Part shown: positions 57,005 through 64,000 of the stretch, piece after piece
Layout: each line of letters begins with the position of its first letter
Numbering within the stretch: position 1 is the first letter of the stretch
From: Demequina sp.
Lineage (GTDB): Bacteria > Actinomycetota > Actinomycetes > Actinomycetales > Demequinaceae
Length of the DNA stretch: 64,000 nt
Direction of reading: 5' to 3'
NCBI GenBank assembly: GCA_024707205.1
Contig: JANQAD010000001.1
Coordinates: 2,073,979 to 2,137,978 of the forward strand
Position numbers and translations under genes: made by a program
The notes under the pieces: model-generated
Databases searched by the model: none
What the model saw: the letters and a program-made list of their open reading frames with translations, nothing else
What the model was told of the DNA's origin: nothing

Positions 57005-58564
57005 GTGACGCCGATCGAGATCACCTTCATCATCTTGGGGCTCGCGGTGGTTGCGTTCATGACCGGCAGAATTCCGATCGCGATCGTCGCCGTCGGCGTG
57101 TCCGTCGCCCTGTGGGCTACCGGGGTGCTCGAGCTCAACCAGGCTCTCGCCGGCTTTGGCGATCCCACGGTGATCTTCATCGCGAGCCTGTTCATCGTCA
57201 GCGACGCCCTCGATGCGACCGGCGTGACCGCGTGGGCGGGGCAGCAGGCCGTCACGCGGGGCGGCACCAAACGCGTCCCGCTGCTCATCACGGTCAGCCT
57301 GCTCGTTGCTCTGCTCACCGCCCTGATCTCGGTGAACGGCGCGGTCGCGGCCCTGGTGCCGCTCGTCGTGGTCGTCGCCGTTCGCGCGGGCCTTTCGCCC
57401 TCGCAGCTGCTCATGCCCATGGCGTTCGCGGCGCACGCGGGATCCCTGCTTGCGCTGACCGGAACTCCGGTCAACATCATCGTGTCCGAGGCGGCGGTCG
57501 ATGCCGGCGAGCGGCCCTTCGGCTACGTCGAGTTCGCGTGGGTCGGCATCCCGCTCGTCGTGGGCTCGATCCTCATCATGGCGCTGTTCGGCGGCAAGCT
57601 CTTGCCGCACCACAACCCGGCCGAGCTGCCTGCGGACATCGCGGCGCTCACGCTTGCGCTGCGGGCGGAGTACGTCGTTCCCGACGAGCAGGAGCTCATC
57701 GGCACGGTCAAGGGCGTGACGGAGGTGGTGATCCCGCCGCGCTCCGAGCTCATCGGCACGCATCTCTTCGCGGGGCAGGCGACGCCATCCGGCGACCTCG
57801 TGGTGCTCGGCGTCAACCGGGGAGGCGAGCCCGTTGACGGCCCCAGCGCCGTGCTCGCGGCCGGCGATTCCGTGCTCGTGCGCGGGACGTGGGCGCACCT
57901 GGAGCAGCACACGTCCGGCCCAGACGTTCTCGTGGTCAACGACCCCGTCAGCCTGCGCAAGTCGGTCCCGCTGGGCCCGGGAGCCAAGCGCGCGATCGTC
58001 ATCCTCGTGGCGATGGTGCTGCTGCTCGTCACCAACGCGGTGCCGCCCGTGATGGCGGGCCTGCTCGCCGCCGGCGCCGTCATCCTCTCGGGTGTCTTCA
58101 CGCCCCTCCGCGCGTACAAGGCGGTGCAGTGGACCACCGTGCTGCTCGTCGCCGGCATGATTCCGCTGTCCACGGCCTTCACCTCAACGGGAGCCGCGGA
58201 CCTCATCGCGACCCACCTGATGGACGCCATCGGCAACGCCCCCGCGCAGGTGGCGCTGCTCGCTATCTGCCTGCTCACCATGGTGCTCGGCCAGCTCATC
58301 TCCAACATGGCCACCGTGCTCATCATGCTGCCTATCTCGGTGGCGCTCGCCCACGACCTGAACCTGTCCGTGCTCCCGTTCCTGATGGCGCTCACGGTCG
58401 CGGGGGCAGCGGCCTTCCTGACGCCCGTCGCGACCCCGGCGAACACGATGATCTATGAGCCGGGCAACTACAAGTTCGGCGATTACTGGAAGCTCGGCCT
58501 CCCTTTGCTCTTGCTGTTCCTCGCAGTCGCAGTGCTGCTCGTGCCGGTCATCTGGCCCTTCTAG
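57005..58564 (+). CDS. SLC13/ArsB-NhaD-type permease with RCK_C domains
   Basis: A 519-residue anion or sodium-coupled carrier with about 10-11 helices in two halves. Each half carries the family's inverted hairpin motif (SVNGAVAALVPLVVVVAVRA with LTGTPVNIIV; ISNMATVLIMLPISVALAHD with TPVATPANTMIYEPG). A cytoplasmic insert (about 210-310, EVVIPPRSELIGTHLFAGQA) is a TrkA-C/RCK_C regulatory domain. The substrate could be sulfate, dicarboxylates or arsenite. It is followed 9 bp later by a second transporter-like gene. Confidence 0.88.
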   Translation: MTPIEITFIILGLAVVAFMTGRIPIAIVAVGVSVALWATGVLELNQALAGFGDPTVIFIASLFIVSDALDATGVTAWAGQQAVTRGGTKRVPLLITVSLLVALLTALISVNGAVAALVPLVVVVAVRAGLSPSQLLMPMAFAAHAGSLLALTGTPVNIIVSEAAVDAGERPFGYVEFAWVGIPLVVGSILIMALFGGKLLPHHNPAELPADIAALTLALRAEYVVPDEQELIGTVKGVTEVVIPPRSELIGTHLFAGQATPSGDLVVLGVNRGGEPVDGPSAVLAAGDSVLVRGTWAHLEQHTSGPDVLVVNDPVSLRKSVPLGPGAKRAIVILVAMVLLLVTNAVPPVMAGLLAAGAVILSGVFTPLRAYKAVQWTTVLLVAGMIPLSTAFTSTGAADLIATHLMDAIGNAPAQVALLAICLLTMVLGQLISNMATVLIMLPISVALAHDLNLSVLPFLMALTVAGAAAFLTPVATPANTMIYEPGNYKFGDYWKLGLPLLLLFLAVAVLLVPVIWPF

Positions 58565-58573
58565 GAGAAGCTC

Positions 58574-59782
58574 ATGAATCCCATCGTCGCCTTCGTGATC
58601 GTCATGGCCGTGTGGACCGTCGCTGAGTTCGTCTCGCGAAAGTCGAAGGGCCTGCTCTCGAGCCTGCTGATCGCCTCCGTCATCTTCCTCGTGGGATTCA
58701 TGACCGGCGTGTTCCCCGACGACCTGCTCACGGCGTCGTCCCTGCTTGCCCTCGCGGGCGTCGTGGTGGGCTTCATCATCGTCCACCTGGGTACGATGAT
58801 CAGCCTCGATGACTTCAAGAAGCAGTGGCGCACGTTCGTCATCGGCGTCGCAACCGTGGCCGGCATCGCGGCGTTGCTGTTCGTCGCCTTCGCCATCTTC
58901 GGCATCGACGGCACCGAGGGAGCGTACGACGGCCTCGTCTCGACCGGCCGTGACTACATGATCGCGGGTATCGGCGCGCTGTCCGGCGGCACGATCTCCG
59001 TGATCATCGTGCAGGACGCCGCGCTCGGGGCTGGCCTCACGACAGTGGCGGCGTTCCCCGTGCTGATCGTCGCCATCCAGGGGCTCATCGGCTTCCCGCT
59101 GACGTCGGTACTGCTGCGCAGGGAGGCCAAGCGGCTCAAGGGCGAGTACGCGGAGGGCGCCCTCGTGGCCCCCGAGGAGCCGGACGAGTCCGCGCCGGCA
59201 CCCACGATCCTGCCCAAGGCCTTCCTCAACACGCCCGGAACCCTCCTCGTCACGGGGATCGTGGTGCTCATCAGCCTGGGGATCAACAACCTCACGAACG
59301 GGTACCTCAACACCTTCGTGATCGCGCTGATCTTCGGCGTGCTGCTGCGCACCACCCGCGTGTTCAAGCCCATGGTGCTTGCGGGAATTGACTCGTTCGG
59401 CCTGATGATGCTCGCCATCCTGATCCTGGTGTTCGGCCCGCTCGCCACGCTCGAGCCGAACGACCTCGTGTCACTCGCCAAGCCCCTGATCATCGTATTC
59501 GTGTTCGGTCTGGTGGGGATCTTCGCGGTGGCCGGGCTGGTTGGCAAGCTTCTCGGCTACTCCACAGCGATGGCGATCTCGATCGGCCTCTCGGCGCTGT
59601 ACGGCTTCCCCGGAACGATGGTCCTCTCGCAAGAGGCGGCCCGCGCGGCCGCTGACGATGAGGACGAGCGCAAGGCGATCGAGGGCTCGATCCTGCCCAA
59701 GATGATCGTCGCCGGCTTCTCGACCGTCACGATCACGTCGGTGGTGGTCACCGGCATCATCGCCTCCGGTATCGGCTCGTGA
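58574..59782 (+). CDS. Multi-pass membrane protein, secondary-transporter-like
   Basis: A 402-residue protein with about 11 helices and two pseudo-repeats separated by an acidic loop (VAPEEPDESAPAP, about 197-209). Motifs such as IGALSGGTISVIIVQDAALG and YGFPGTMVLSQEAARAA suggest a symporter fold close to the glutamate:sodium or 2-hydroxycarboxylate type, but I cannot assign it. ATG 58574 follows TAGGAGAAG. Co-transcribed with the SLC13-type permease, so they may handle related substrates. Confidence 0.7.
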   Translation: MNPIVAFVIVMAVWTVAEFVSRKSKGLLSSLLIASVIFLVGFMTGVFPDDLLTASSLLALAGVVVGFIIVHLGTMISLDDFKKQWRTFVIGVATVAGIAALLFVAFAIFGIDGTEGAYDGLVSTGRDYMIAGIGALSGGTISVIIVQDAALGAGLTTVAAFPVLIVAIQGLIGFPLTSVLLRREAKRLKGEYAEGALVAPEEPDESAPAPTILPKAFLNTPGTLLVTGIVVLISLGINNLTNGYLNTFVIALIFGVLLRTTRVFKPMVLAGIDSFGLMMLAILILVFGPLATLEPNDLVSLAKPLIIVFVFGLVGIFAVAGLVGKLLGYSTAMAISIGLSALYGFPGTMVLSQEAARAAADDEDERKAIEGSILPKMIVAGFSTVTITSVVVTGIIASGIGS

Positions 59783-59790
59783 TCGACCGG

Positions 59791-59796
59791 TAGGCT
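59791..59796 (+). promoter_or_regulatory. -10 box of the ligase-like gene
   Basis: TAGGCT ends 8 nt before GTG 59805. Confidence 0.4.
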
Positions 59797-59804
59797 TGAC
59801 GGTC

Positions 59805-61151
59805 GTGAACCTCACGTCCGGCCGATCGCGCGATCTGCTGACGATCTGGACCGTGCTGCTGCTCGTGTCCGGGCAGGGGTTTCGCTACCTCATGGGCGTG
59901 GCGGGCTACGCCGCACTGGCCGTTCTCACCGTGGTCGCCCTGTTCCTGGCCTTCCGCCCAACGTGGACCAAGCTCAAGCCCCCGCTGCTCATCGGCTGCT
60001 TCGTGGGTCTCGCCGCTCTCACGATCCTGTGGTCGGGGACGCGCGCCATCACGGCGCTTGCGGTCGGGACCCTCGTTCTGACGACCGCGATCGCGCTCAT
60101 GACCGCACGGGGCACCACGAGCGGCCACTTTATGGTGCTGCTATACCGCGGCCTCCAGGCGAGCCTCGCCGCCGGGATCGCATTCGAACTCGTCGTCGCG
60201 ATCTTTGTTCGCCACCCCATCCCTCCGCTCGTGAGCGACTTCGCCAAGGTCGCCTCGGAGCACGCCTCCGACACGGACAGATGGTGGTCGGAGAACCTGC
60301 TGTTCGAGGGCGGCCCCATCCAAGGCTTCGTGGGCAACCGCAACCCGTTCGGCGCGATCGCGCTGCTTGCGGGGATCATGGCCGTGATCATGCTCTTTGA
60401 GCGGCGGGTGAGGAGGGCCGACGCTCTCGTCACCGTTGTCGCCGCCCTTGCCGTTCACCTCTTGACGCGTTCGGCGACGGTGACGGTGGCCATCCTCTAC
60501 GTGTTGGTGCTCTCGGGCGCCGCGATCGCGATCCGGCGGGCTCCCGTGCGGTGGAAGCGACCCATCTCCTTCACCACCCTGGCGCTCACGGCCGCGGGCG
60601 CCGTCCTCACGATCAAGTACAGGGACCTGATCTTCGAGGCGCTCGACCGTTCGCCTGATGCCACGCATCGTGCCGACATCTGGGAGCAGGTGGTCCACTT
60701 TGCGATCCAGCGCCCAGAAGGGTGGGGCTACGTGGGGTACTGGCCCATCTGGGACGAACCCTATAAGTCCATCGTCGACTCGACGGGGGTCGTCGCCGCC
60801 CACGCGCACAACGCCTACCTCGACGCGTGGCTCCAGACCGGGCTGATCGGGATGGTGCTGTTCCTCGTCATCATGGTGCTGCTGTTCGGCGGGACGTGGC
60901 GTCTGGTGGAGCGCGCCTCGCGCGGCGACACCTACATCCCGCTCGCGTGGGCGCTGCTAGCTGCCGCGATGGCCATTCAGGGGCTCACCGAGTCGCGCCC
61001 GCTCGTGGAGGGCGGGTGGTACCTGATCGTCGCCCTGTTCTGCCTTGGCCCGCAGCTGTTCACCCTGACCATCGTGGACGAGGAACTCGTGCACTACGGC
61101 TCACGGGATCGCGAGCCCGCGCCGAAGTGGTGGACCCGCGATCAGTCCTGA
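59805..61151 (+). CDS. O-antigen ligase-like membrane protein
   Basis: A 448-residue protein with about 11-12 helices and one large external loop (about 270-345) carrying [40 protein letters not shown] and [16 protein letters not shown]. The loop with conserved Arg and the HNAYLD histidine is the Wzy_C/WaaL signature of glycan polymerases and ligases. It may ligate or polymerise a surface polysaccharide. No glycosyltransferase is adjacent. The GTG 59805 start is preferred to the TTG at 59796. Confidence 0.85.
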   Translation: MNLTSGRSRDLLTIWTVLLLVSGQGFRYLMGVAGYAALAVLTVVALFLAFRPTWTKLKPPLLIGCFVGLAALTILWSGTRAITALAVGTLVLTTAIALMTARGTTSGHFMVLLYRGLQASLAAGIAFELVVAIFVRHPIPPLVSDFAKVASEHASDTDRWWSENLLFEGGPIQGFVGNRNPFGAIALLAGIMAVIMLFERRVRRADALVTVVAALAVHLLTRSATVTVAILYVLVLSGAAIAIRRAPVRWKRPISFTTLALTAAGAVLTIKYRDLIFEALDRSPDATHRADIWEQVVHFAIQRPEGWGYVGYWPIWDEPYKSIVDSTGVVAAHAHNAYLDAWLQTGLIGMVLFLVIMVLLFGGTWRLVERASRGDTYIPLAWALLAAAMAIQGLTESRPLVEGGWYLIVALFCLGPQLFTLTIVDEELVHYGSRDREPAPKWWTRDQS

Positions 61152-61948
61152 GGCGTGGACTTCTTGGCCTGCTTCTTGTGGTGCTCCTCCTCCGCCTTCA
61201 CGCGCGCGGCGGCGTAGGCCGCCGCGCCGCTGATGCCGGCGGAGTTGAAGAGCTCCGCGGGGATGATGGGCGCGCGCAGCCGCAGCTTGGGCAGGAACAT
61301 CTCATGCTCCTTGGAGACGCCGCCGCCCACGATGATGAGGTCCGGCCACAGGAGCTTCTCCATCTCCGTGTAGTACGCCTGCAGCTTCGCGATCCACTGA
61401 TCGTCGGTGAGGTTGTGGCGCTCGCGAGCCGACTCCGCCGCGTACTCCTCCGCATCCGCGCCATCGATCTGGAGGTGGCCCAGCTCGGTGTTGGGCACCA
61501 GCACGCCGTCGACGATGAGGGCGGTGCCTATCCCCGTGCCGAGCGTCGTCATCAGCACCACGCCTTCGCGCTTGTGCGCCGCCCCATAGAGGAACTCGGC
61601 GTATCCGGCGGCGTCTGCGTCGTTCAGCACGTGAACGTCATGCCCCGCGTAGTCACGGACGATGCGACGCAGGTCCGTGCCGATCCACGACGGGTCCACG
61701 TTCGCCGCAGTCTTCACGATGCCGTTCTGGACCACGCCGGGGAACGTCACGCCAACCGGCGTCTTCTTGCTCGGCTCAAAGACGGCTATCACCTGCGCGA
61801 CCACCCTGGCCACAGCGTCGGGCGTCGAGGGCTGGGGCGTGGGAATGCGGTGCCTGTCGTGGAGGAACTCGCCGGTCTTGAGGTTGACGGGCGCCCCCTT
61901 GATGCCCGATCCGCCAATGTCGACACCCAATGCGATGTGCTTGCTCAT
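61142..61948 (-). CDS. ppgK: Polyphosphate glucokinase
   Basis: A 268-residue ROK-fold kinase that phosphorylates glucose with polyphosphate or ATP. It has the phosphate loop [16 protein letters not shown] (about 6-21), [12 protein letters not shown], the catalytic aspartate in [14 protein letters not shown] (about 108-121), [20 protein letters not shown] and a final [15 protein letters not shown]. The lysine-rich tail is short. ATG 61948 overlaps the map stop as ATGA, so it is coupled to methionine aminopeptidase. PpgK is typical of actinobacteria. Confidence 0.94.
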   Translation of the reverse strand: MSKHIALGVDIGGSGIKGAPVNLKTGEFLHDRHRIPTPQPSTPDAVARVVAQVIAVFEPSKKTPVGVTFPGVVQNGIVKTAANVDPSWIGTDLRRIVRDYAGHDVHVLNDADAAGYAEFLYGAAHKREGVVLMTTLGTGIGTALIVDGVLVPNTELGHLQIDGADAEEYAAESARERHNLTDDQWIAKLQAYYTEMEKLLWPDLIIVGGGVSKEHEMFLPKLRLRAPIIPAELFNSAGISGAAAYAAARVKAEEEHHKKQAKKSTPQD

Positions 61949-62826
61949 GGCAGCGTCAGAACCTCCGGTCCGTTCTCCGTGATGTGAATCGTGTGCTCAA
62001 ACTGGGCCACCCACGAACCGTCGTCGGTGACGACCGTCCAGCCGTCGTCCCACTCGTGGTTGGCCTGAGAGCCCATGCACAGCATGGGCTCGACGGTGAA
62101 GACCATGCCCACCTCGATGACGTCCGCGTGGTACGGCGCGGCATCGTAATGCGGGATGACGAGTCCGGTGTGGAACGCGGGCCCAACGCCGTGACCGGTG
62201 TAGTCGCGCACGGACTCGAGGCCATTGCGTGCGGCGAACTTCTCGATGACCCGGCCGATGATGTTGACCTCGCGGCCGGGCTGGGCGGCATTGATGCCGC
62301 GCATCGTCGCCTCGCGTGCGACCTCGACGAGCCGGCGAGACTCCTCGGTACCCTCGCCCGCGATGAAGGTGCCGCAGTTGTCGCCGTGCACGCCGTCGAG
62401 GAAGGCCGTGATGTCCACCTTGACGACGTCGCCGTCCTCGATCACCGTGGAATCCGGGATGCCGTGGCAGATGACCTCGTTCACCGAGGTGCACACGGAC
62501 TTGGGGAAGGGCGGGCGGCCGGCGGAACCGGGATAGCCCAGCGTGGACGGGTACGCCCCATGCTCGAGCATGTACTCGTGGCCGATTCGGTCCAGCTCGT
62601 CCGTCGTGACGCCCGGACGCACGTTCTCGCCCACAAGCGCGAGCGCCTGCGCGGCCACGTGCCCGGCCGCACGAATCCGCTCAACGGTGTGAGCGTCGTG
62701 CACGTCCCCGCCCTGCCAGCGGTCCGCGCGCTTCTGGCCAACGTAGGGCGGCCGCGCGATCGAGTTCGGCACCGGCCTGACCGGCGAGACGACACCCTTG
62801 GTGATCATTGCGCGTACTGAAGCCAC
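61945..62826 (-). CDS. map: Methionine aminopeptidase
   Basis: Removes the initiator methionine. The 293-residue protein of the M24 family has the metal ligands in [20 protein letters not shown] (D, D), [20 protein letters not shown] (H), [10 protein letters not shown] (E) and [10 protein letters not shown] (E). The N-terminal 35 residues contain [17 protein letters not shown], an extension seen in actinobacterial MetAP1 forms. GTG 62826 is chosen because TAGACT ends 7 nt upstream; ATG 62808 is an alternative. Confidence 0.94.
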   Translation of the reverse strand: MASVRAMITKGVVSPVRPVPNSIARPPYVGQKRADRWQGGDVHDAHTVERIRAAGHVAAQALALVGENVRPGVTTDELDRIGHEYMLEHGAYPSTLGYPGSAGRPPFPKSVCTSVNEVICHGIPDSTVIEDGDVVKVDITAFLDGVHGDNCGTFIAGEGTEESRRLVEVAREATMRGINAAQPGREVNIIGRVIEKFAARNGLESVRDYTGHGVGPAFHTGLVIPHYDAAPYHADVIEVGMVFTVEPMLCMGSQANHEWDDGWTVVTDDGSWVAQFEHTIHITENGPEVLTLP

Positions 62827-62833
62827 ACCTGGC

Positions 62834-62839
62834 AGTCTA
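62834..62839 (-). promoter_or_regulatory. -10 box of map, leaderless
   Basis: TAGACT on the minus strand ends 7 nt before GTG 62826. Confidence 0.5.
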
Positions 62840-62851
62840 TTCATGGAGGCG

Positions 62852-63061
62852 ATGACCGTGACAGATGCGACCGAAGGCAAGACCGAGTACTACTTCAACA
62901 CGAGCACGCAGATGGTGGAGAAGGGCCGGCAGAGCTCCTGGGAGCACCTCATGGGCCCCTACGACACCCCTGAAGAGGCGGCAAACGCCATGGAGATCGC
63001 GAAGAAGCGGTCCAAGGCGTGGGATGACGACGACAAGGCGTGGGGCGGCGAGGACTCCTAG
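62852..63061 (+). CDS. Small acidic conserved protein (SPOR-like annotation)
   Basis: A 69-residue protein (67 if GTG 62858 is used, which has better spacing to GGAGG). It reads TEGKTEYYFNTSTQMVEKGR, then SSWEHLMGPYDTPEEAANAM and an acidic tail DDDDKAWGGEDS. This is a short protein conserved next to map in actinobacteria, often annotated SPOR domain-containing. The aromatic YYFNT and the MGPYDTPEEA repeat fit that label, but it is too short for a full SPOR domain. Function unknown. Confidence 0.75.
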   Translation: MTVTDATEGKTEYYFNTSTQMVEKGRQSSWEHLMGPYDTPEEAANAMEIAKKRSKAWDDDDKAWGGEDS

Positions 63062-63076
63062 CCCCGGTTTCGCGAG

Positions 63077-63091
63077 GCCCGACGCTCTGGT
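63077..63091 (+). repeat. Degenerate 19-bp repeat core
   Basis: GGCCCGACGCTCTGG lies in the 33-bp gap between two convergent genes, like the perfect copy at 36962. Confidence 0.6.
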
Positions 63092-63094
63092 CGG

Positions 63095-63895
63095 CTACTC
63101 GTCGAAAGTGTGGCTGGGTGCGGGGAACGCGCCGCCCTTGACCTCGGCGACGTAGCCGGCCGCAGCGTCGGACATTGCCTGGCCCACCGCGCCGAACTGC
63201 TTGGAGAAGCTGGGGTGCCAGTCGCCGACCCCGGCGGCGTCGAGCCACACGAGCACCTGCCCGTCCGTGTGCGGGCCCGCGCCGATGCCGATCGTGGGGA
63301 TGTCGAGCGCGACCGTGAGCTTCTCCGCGACGGGAGCGATGACCATCTCGAGCACGATCGCGAACGCTCCCGCCTCCTGCAGCGCGAGCGCATCGGCGAG
63401 CATCTCGTCGTACGCGCCGTCGCCGCGGCCCTGAATGCGGCGGCCGCCGAGCGCGTTCTCGCTCTGCGGCGTGAATCCGAGGTGGCCCATGAACGGGATG
63501 CCGGCGTCGGTCACCGCCTTGACCTGGCGCGCAATGCGGCGGCCGCCCTCGAACTTCACGGCGGTGGCGCCCGTGCGCTTGACCATGTCGACCGCGCTCG
63601 CGACCGCCTGCTCGGGCCCCTGCTCGTAGGAGCCGAACGGCAGGTCCGCGACCACGAAGGCACGCTCGGCGCCGCGGGCGACCGCGCGCACGAACGGCAC
63701 CATCTCGTCCACGGTGAGCGGCTGGGTGGAGTCGTAGCCGAGGATGTTGTCCGCGAGCGAGTCGCCAACGAGCAGCACGTCAACGCCTGCCGCGTCGAAT
63801 GCCCGGGCGGTGGGGTAGTCGTACGCCGTGAGCATGGTGATCTTCTCGCCGCGCTGCTTCATCTCGCGGAAGTGGTGGATGCGGACCTTGGCCAT
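63095..63895 (-). CDS. panB: 3-methyl-2-oxobutanoate hydroxymethyltransferase
   Basis: First step of pantothenate synthesis: transfers a hydroxymethyl group from methylene-THF to ketoisovalerate. The 266-residue TIM-barrel protein has MLTAYDYPTARAFDAAGVDV, the metal aspartates in LLVGDSLADNILGYDST and VVADLPFGSYEQG, KFEGGRR, MGHLGFTPQ and the catalytic glutamate in IVLEMVIAPVA. Length is normal. ATG 63895 has TAAGGT 7 nt upstream. A longer frame that starts inside the palindromic repeat is rejected. Confidence 0.94.
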   Translation of the reverse strand: MAKVRIHHFREMKQRGEKITMLTAYDYPTARAFDAAGVDVLLVGDSLADNILGYDSTQPLTVDEMVPFVRAVARGAERAFVVADLPFGSYEQGPEQAVASAVDMVKRTGATAVKFEGGRRIARQVKAVTDAGIPFMGHLGFTPQSENALGGRRIQGRGDGAYDEMLADALALQEAGAFAIVLEMVIAPVAEKLTVALDIPTIGIGAGPHTDGQVLVWLDAAGVGDWHPSFSKQFGAVGQAMSDAAAGYVAEVKGGAFPAPSHTFDE

Positions 63896-63902
63896 GCGCA
63901 CA

Positions 63903-63908
63903 ACCTTA
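63903..63908 (-). promoter_or_regulatory. -10 box of panB, leaderless
   Basis: TAAGGT on the minus strand ends 7 nt before ATG 63895. Confidence 0.5.
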
Positions 63909-63934
63909 CGGCCCGCGCCACCCGCTCTCACTTC

Positions 63935-63990
63935 CTGTCGGTACATAGGGGCCGCTTCGCTGGCGTGAAACGACCTGTGTGTACCGACAG
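63935..63990. repeat. Palindromic repeat, copy 5
   Basis: Perfect arms CTGTCGGTACA (63935-63945) and TGTACCGACAG (63980-63990) with a diverged interior. It lies upstream of panB at the window edge; the neighbour on the right is outside. Confidence 0.88.
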
Positions 63991-64000
63991 GGTGATGGGC

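Noticed and set aside
63896-63946. panB starting at 63946 inside the palindromic repeat
   Set aside because: The extra 17 residues derive from repeat DNA, and ATG 63895 has its own -10 box and the normal PanB N-terminus.

Overview
The window is about 64 kb of high-GC DNA from an actinobacterium, most likely a Micrococcales-type organism. No rRNA or species marker is present, so the family cannot be named. The assignment rests on a FasR-fabD-fabH-acpP-fabF cluster, an aceE/DUF3052/AhpE-like block, a fused RNase H-phosphatase, polyphosphate glucokinase, a mycothiol-type ArsC, the DUF3145 and DUF3052 families, GTG starts, and many start codons placed 6-8 nt after a TANNNT -10 box (leaderless transcripts).

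Layout. 1-5760 is core chromosome: a truncated AbiEi/DUF559-like gene, dgt, two small membrane proteins, a DUF6941-like gene, dnaG and a VOC protein. 5782-22220 is an integrated element. It is bounded by two identical 26-bp copies of the tRNA-Asn 3' end, with a tyrosine integrase and excisionase at the left end. It carries a prim-pol/DUF3631 replication protein, small phage/plasmid-like genes, an arsenic block (aquaglyceroporin, ArsR-phosphatase fusion, ArsC, ArsR, a 13-residue cysteine-rich peptide), a CmtR-type repressor with two CDF metal exporters, several short overlapping orphan genes, a PIN-domain toxin with an unusually large partner, and a HEPN-like protein. No transfer or virion genes are visible, so it looks like a prim-pol integrative element (AICE-like) that is defective for transfer or mobilised in trans. 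22370-64000 is again core chromosome: tRNAs, NAD(P)HX repair (nnrD, nnrE), def, the fatty-acid synthase II cluster, aceE, redox genes, an M16-like protein, a flippase-like membrane protein, nif3/zinc-ribbon/RNase H, an orphan nitroreductase-ANL operon, rnpB, a PDZ protease, an LCP cell-wall enzyme, pepA, two transporters, an O-antigen ligase-like protein, ppgK, map and panB.

How the parts work together. On the element, arsenate would be reduced by ArsC-type enzymes and arsenite could leave through the aquaporin, since no ArsB/Acr3 is seen. CmtR-like regulation controls two cation diffusion facilitators. In the core, malonyl-CoA loading, condensation and ACP genes sit beside their PucR-type activator.

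Two dispersed repeat families stand out: a 55-56 bp nested palindrome with arms CTGTCGGTACA/TGTACCGACAG (five full copies, two halves), and a 19-bp sequence GGCCCGACGCTGTGGCTGG. The two are nested into one symmetrical 148-bp element between aceE and the DUF3052 gene. Six single-base indels break five otherwise intact genes (dgt, prim-pol, fabF twice, an HD protein, pepA). They look more like sequence errors than real pseudogenes. Coordinates given for those genes span the repaired reading frame.
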